In this document: in pieces, positions 63,406-64,000 of the stretch
Position numbering within the stretch: position 1 is the stretch's first letter
Layout: each line of letters opens with the position of its first letter
Assembly (NCBI RefSeq): GCF_013415885.1
Contig: NZ_CP058910.1
Coordinates: 4,340,001 to 4,404,000, forward strand
Direction: 5' to 3'
Length of the DNA: 64,000 bases
From: Halosimplex rubrum
GTDB taxonomy: Archaea; Halobacteriota; Halobacteria; Halobacteriales; Haloarculaceae
Program-made: the position numbers and the translations under genes
The notes under the pieces: generated by a model
Seen by the model: the letters and a program-made list of their open reading frames with translations, nothing else
What the model was told of the DNA's origin: nothing
Databases searched by the model: none

Positions 63406-64000
63406 ATGGGCCGACTGCGCAGCGGAAGGTGGATCTTCACGCTCCTCTTGCTCCTCGATTCGCTGCTCTCCGTCTCGGACGAATTCCTCACGGCAACGGT
63501 CCTGGGTTCAAAGGCCGTGCTCTCACTCTCCGGGAATCTTGTTGGCGAGCTCGACCTCGTCATGAACGGGCTCGTCCTGGGGGCTGGCGCATTCCTGCTA
63601 TCCGAGCGCCTGTTCACACGTGCGTGGGCTTCACGGCTGTCGTATCGGCTAATTTTCACAGGCTCCTCGTTTCTGTCGTATCTCGTGTTGGTGTCCAATA
63701 TCGGTGGCAACACCGTCGTTTTCTTCGGAGCATTCCCGATCGTGGTCCAGTGGATCGTGAACTACGTCATCAGTGTCTTCGGTCCCTATTGCGCTTTCGC
63801 GGTGTTATTCTCGAGATGTACCACTCTTGGCTCCCCCACAACTCGGGTTGCTACACTCCGGCTCTCTGCCGTTGTCCTCTCCGCCACGATGCTCTTCGGG
63901 ACGTCATTCTTCGTTCTCGGAAATTTCCTGCCGGTCTTCGAACTGGTCACGGCGATCGGACTGCTCCTCGAGAGCCGGTACGGGAACAGCATCGCCGTCC
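63406..64000 (+). CDS. Partial multi-pass membrane protein
   Basis: An open frame from an ATG at 63406 runs off the right edge with no stop (~198 residues). It begins MGRLRSGRWIFTLLLLLDSLL and has about five hydrophobic segments (around residues 8-24, 42-70, 82-105, 113-140, 155-185) with few acidic residues. It lies 113 bases downstream of, and co-oriented with, the nuclease-like gene, so the two may belong to one operon. No family is recognised. Confidence 0.55.
   Translation, partial: MGRLRSGRWIFTLLLLLDSLLSVSDEFLTATVLGSKAVLSLSGNLVGELDLVMNGLVLGAGAFLLSERLFTRAWASRLSYRLIFTGSSFLSYLVLVSNIGGNTVVFFGAFPIVVQWIVNYVISVFGPYCAFAVLFSRCTTLGSPTTRVATLRLSAVVLSATMLFGTSFFVLGNFLPVFELVTAIGLLLESRYGNSIAV

Overview
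The window comes from the chromosome of a halophilic archaeon (class Halobacteria). The DNA is very GC-rich. Almost every protein is strongly acidic, with many Asp/Glu and few Lys. Exported proteins carry twin-arginine (Tat) signals, one lipoprotein-like protein has a PGF-CTERM-type C-terminus, and many genes look leaderless, with a TATA box about 25-30 bases before the start codon. The genus cannot be fixed from this sequence alone; a Haloarcula/Halosimplex-like lineage is a guess.

Layout. 1-10.5 kb holds housekeeping and small conserved genes: a partial membrane protein, a YgfZ/GcvT-like protein, a geranylgeranyl-reductase-like flavoprotein, a DUF1349 protein, a BNR-repeat propeller, a membrane protein overlapping a degenerate Mrr-like protein, and uvrA. 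10.5-24.3 kb mixes carbohydrate-related genes (SelA-like PLP enzyme, TIM-barrel glycosidase-like protein, PIG-L deacetylase, a PfkB/KDG-kinase-like protein, a Gfo/Idh/MocA oxidoreductase with an IclR regulator) with mutL, a Nudix protein, an MFS transporter and a PGF-CTERM surface protein.

24.7-45.3 kb is a hemicellulose/pentose locus. It holds a secreted GH51 arabinofuranosidase, a GH127 beta-L-arabinofuranosidase, a complete five-gene family-5 ABC importer, an apparent GH97 remnant, an intracellular GH51, and genes matching the Haloferax xac oxidative pentose pathway: xacE-like, xacR-like, xacD-like and xacA-like. An orphan substrate-binding lipoprotein follows. In the model I infer, arabinan or arabinoxylan fragments are trimmed outside the cell, imported by the ABC system, cleaved to L-arabinose/D-xylose inside, and oxidised by XacA-XacD-XacE toward alpha-ketoglutarate semialdehyde. 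The lactonase and the final dehydrogenase are not in the window.

45.8-58.4 kb contains a VOC protein divergent from an iron-dependent alcohol dehydrogenase, a pirin gene sandwiched between two inverted ~400-bp non-coding repeats, a GH5 hydrolase, an NAD-dependent epimerase, a large surface protein, a Cys-rich GNAT acetyltransferase and a PQQ-type propeller lipoprotein.

At about 58.92 kb a mutS gene is cut: only its last ~187 codons remain. Beyond it the sequence changes to a gene-poor, then visibly more AT-rich accessory region (58.9-64 kb). That region has a DUF3892 protein, a small tail-anchored coiled-coil protein, a divergently transcribed zinc-ribbon plus PD-(D/E)XK nuclease-like protein, and a membrane protein running off the window. 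It is the best place to look for an undescribed system.
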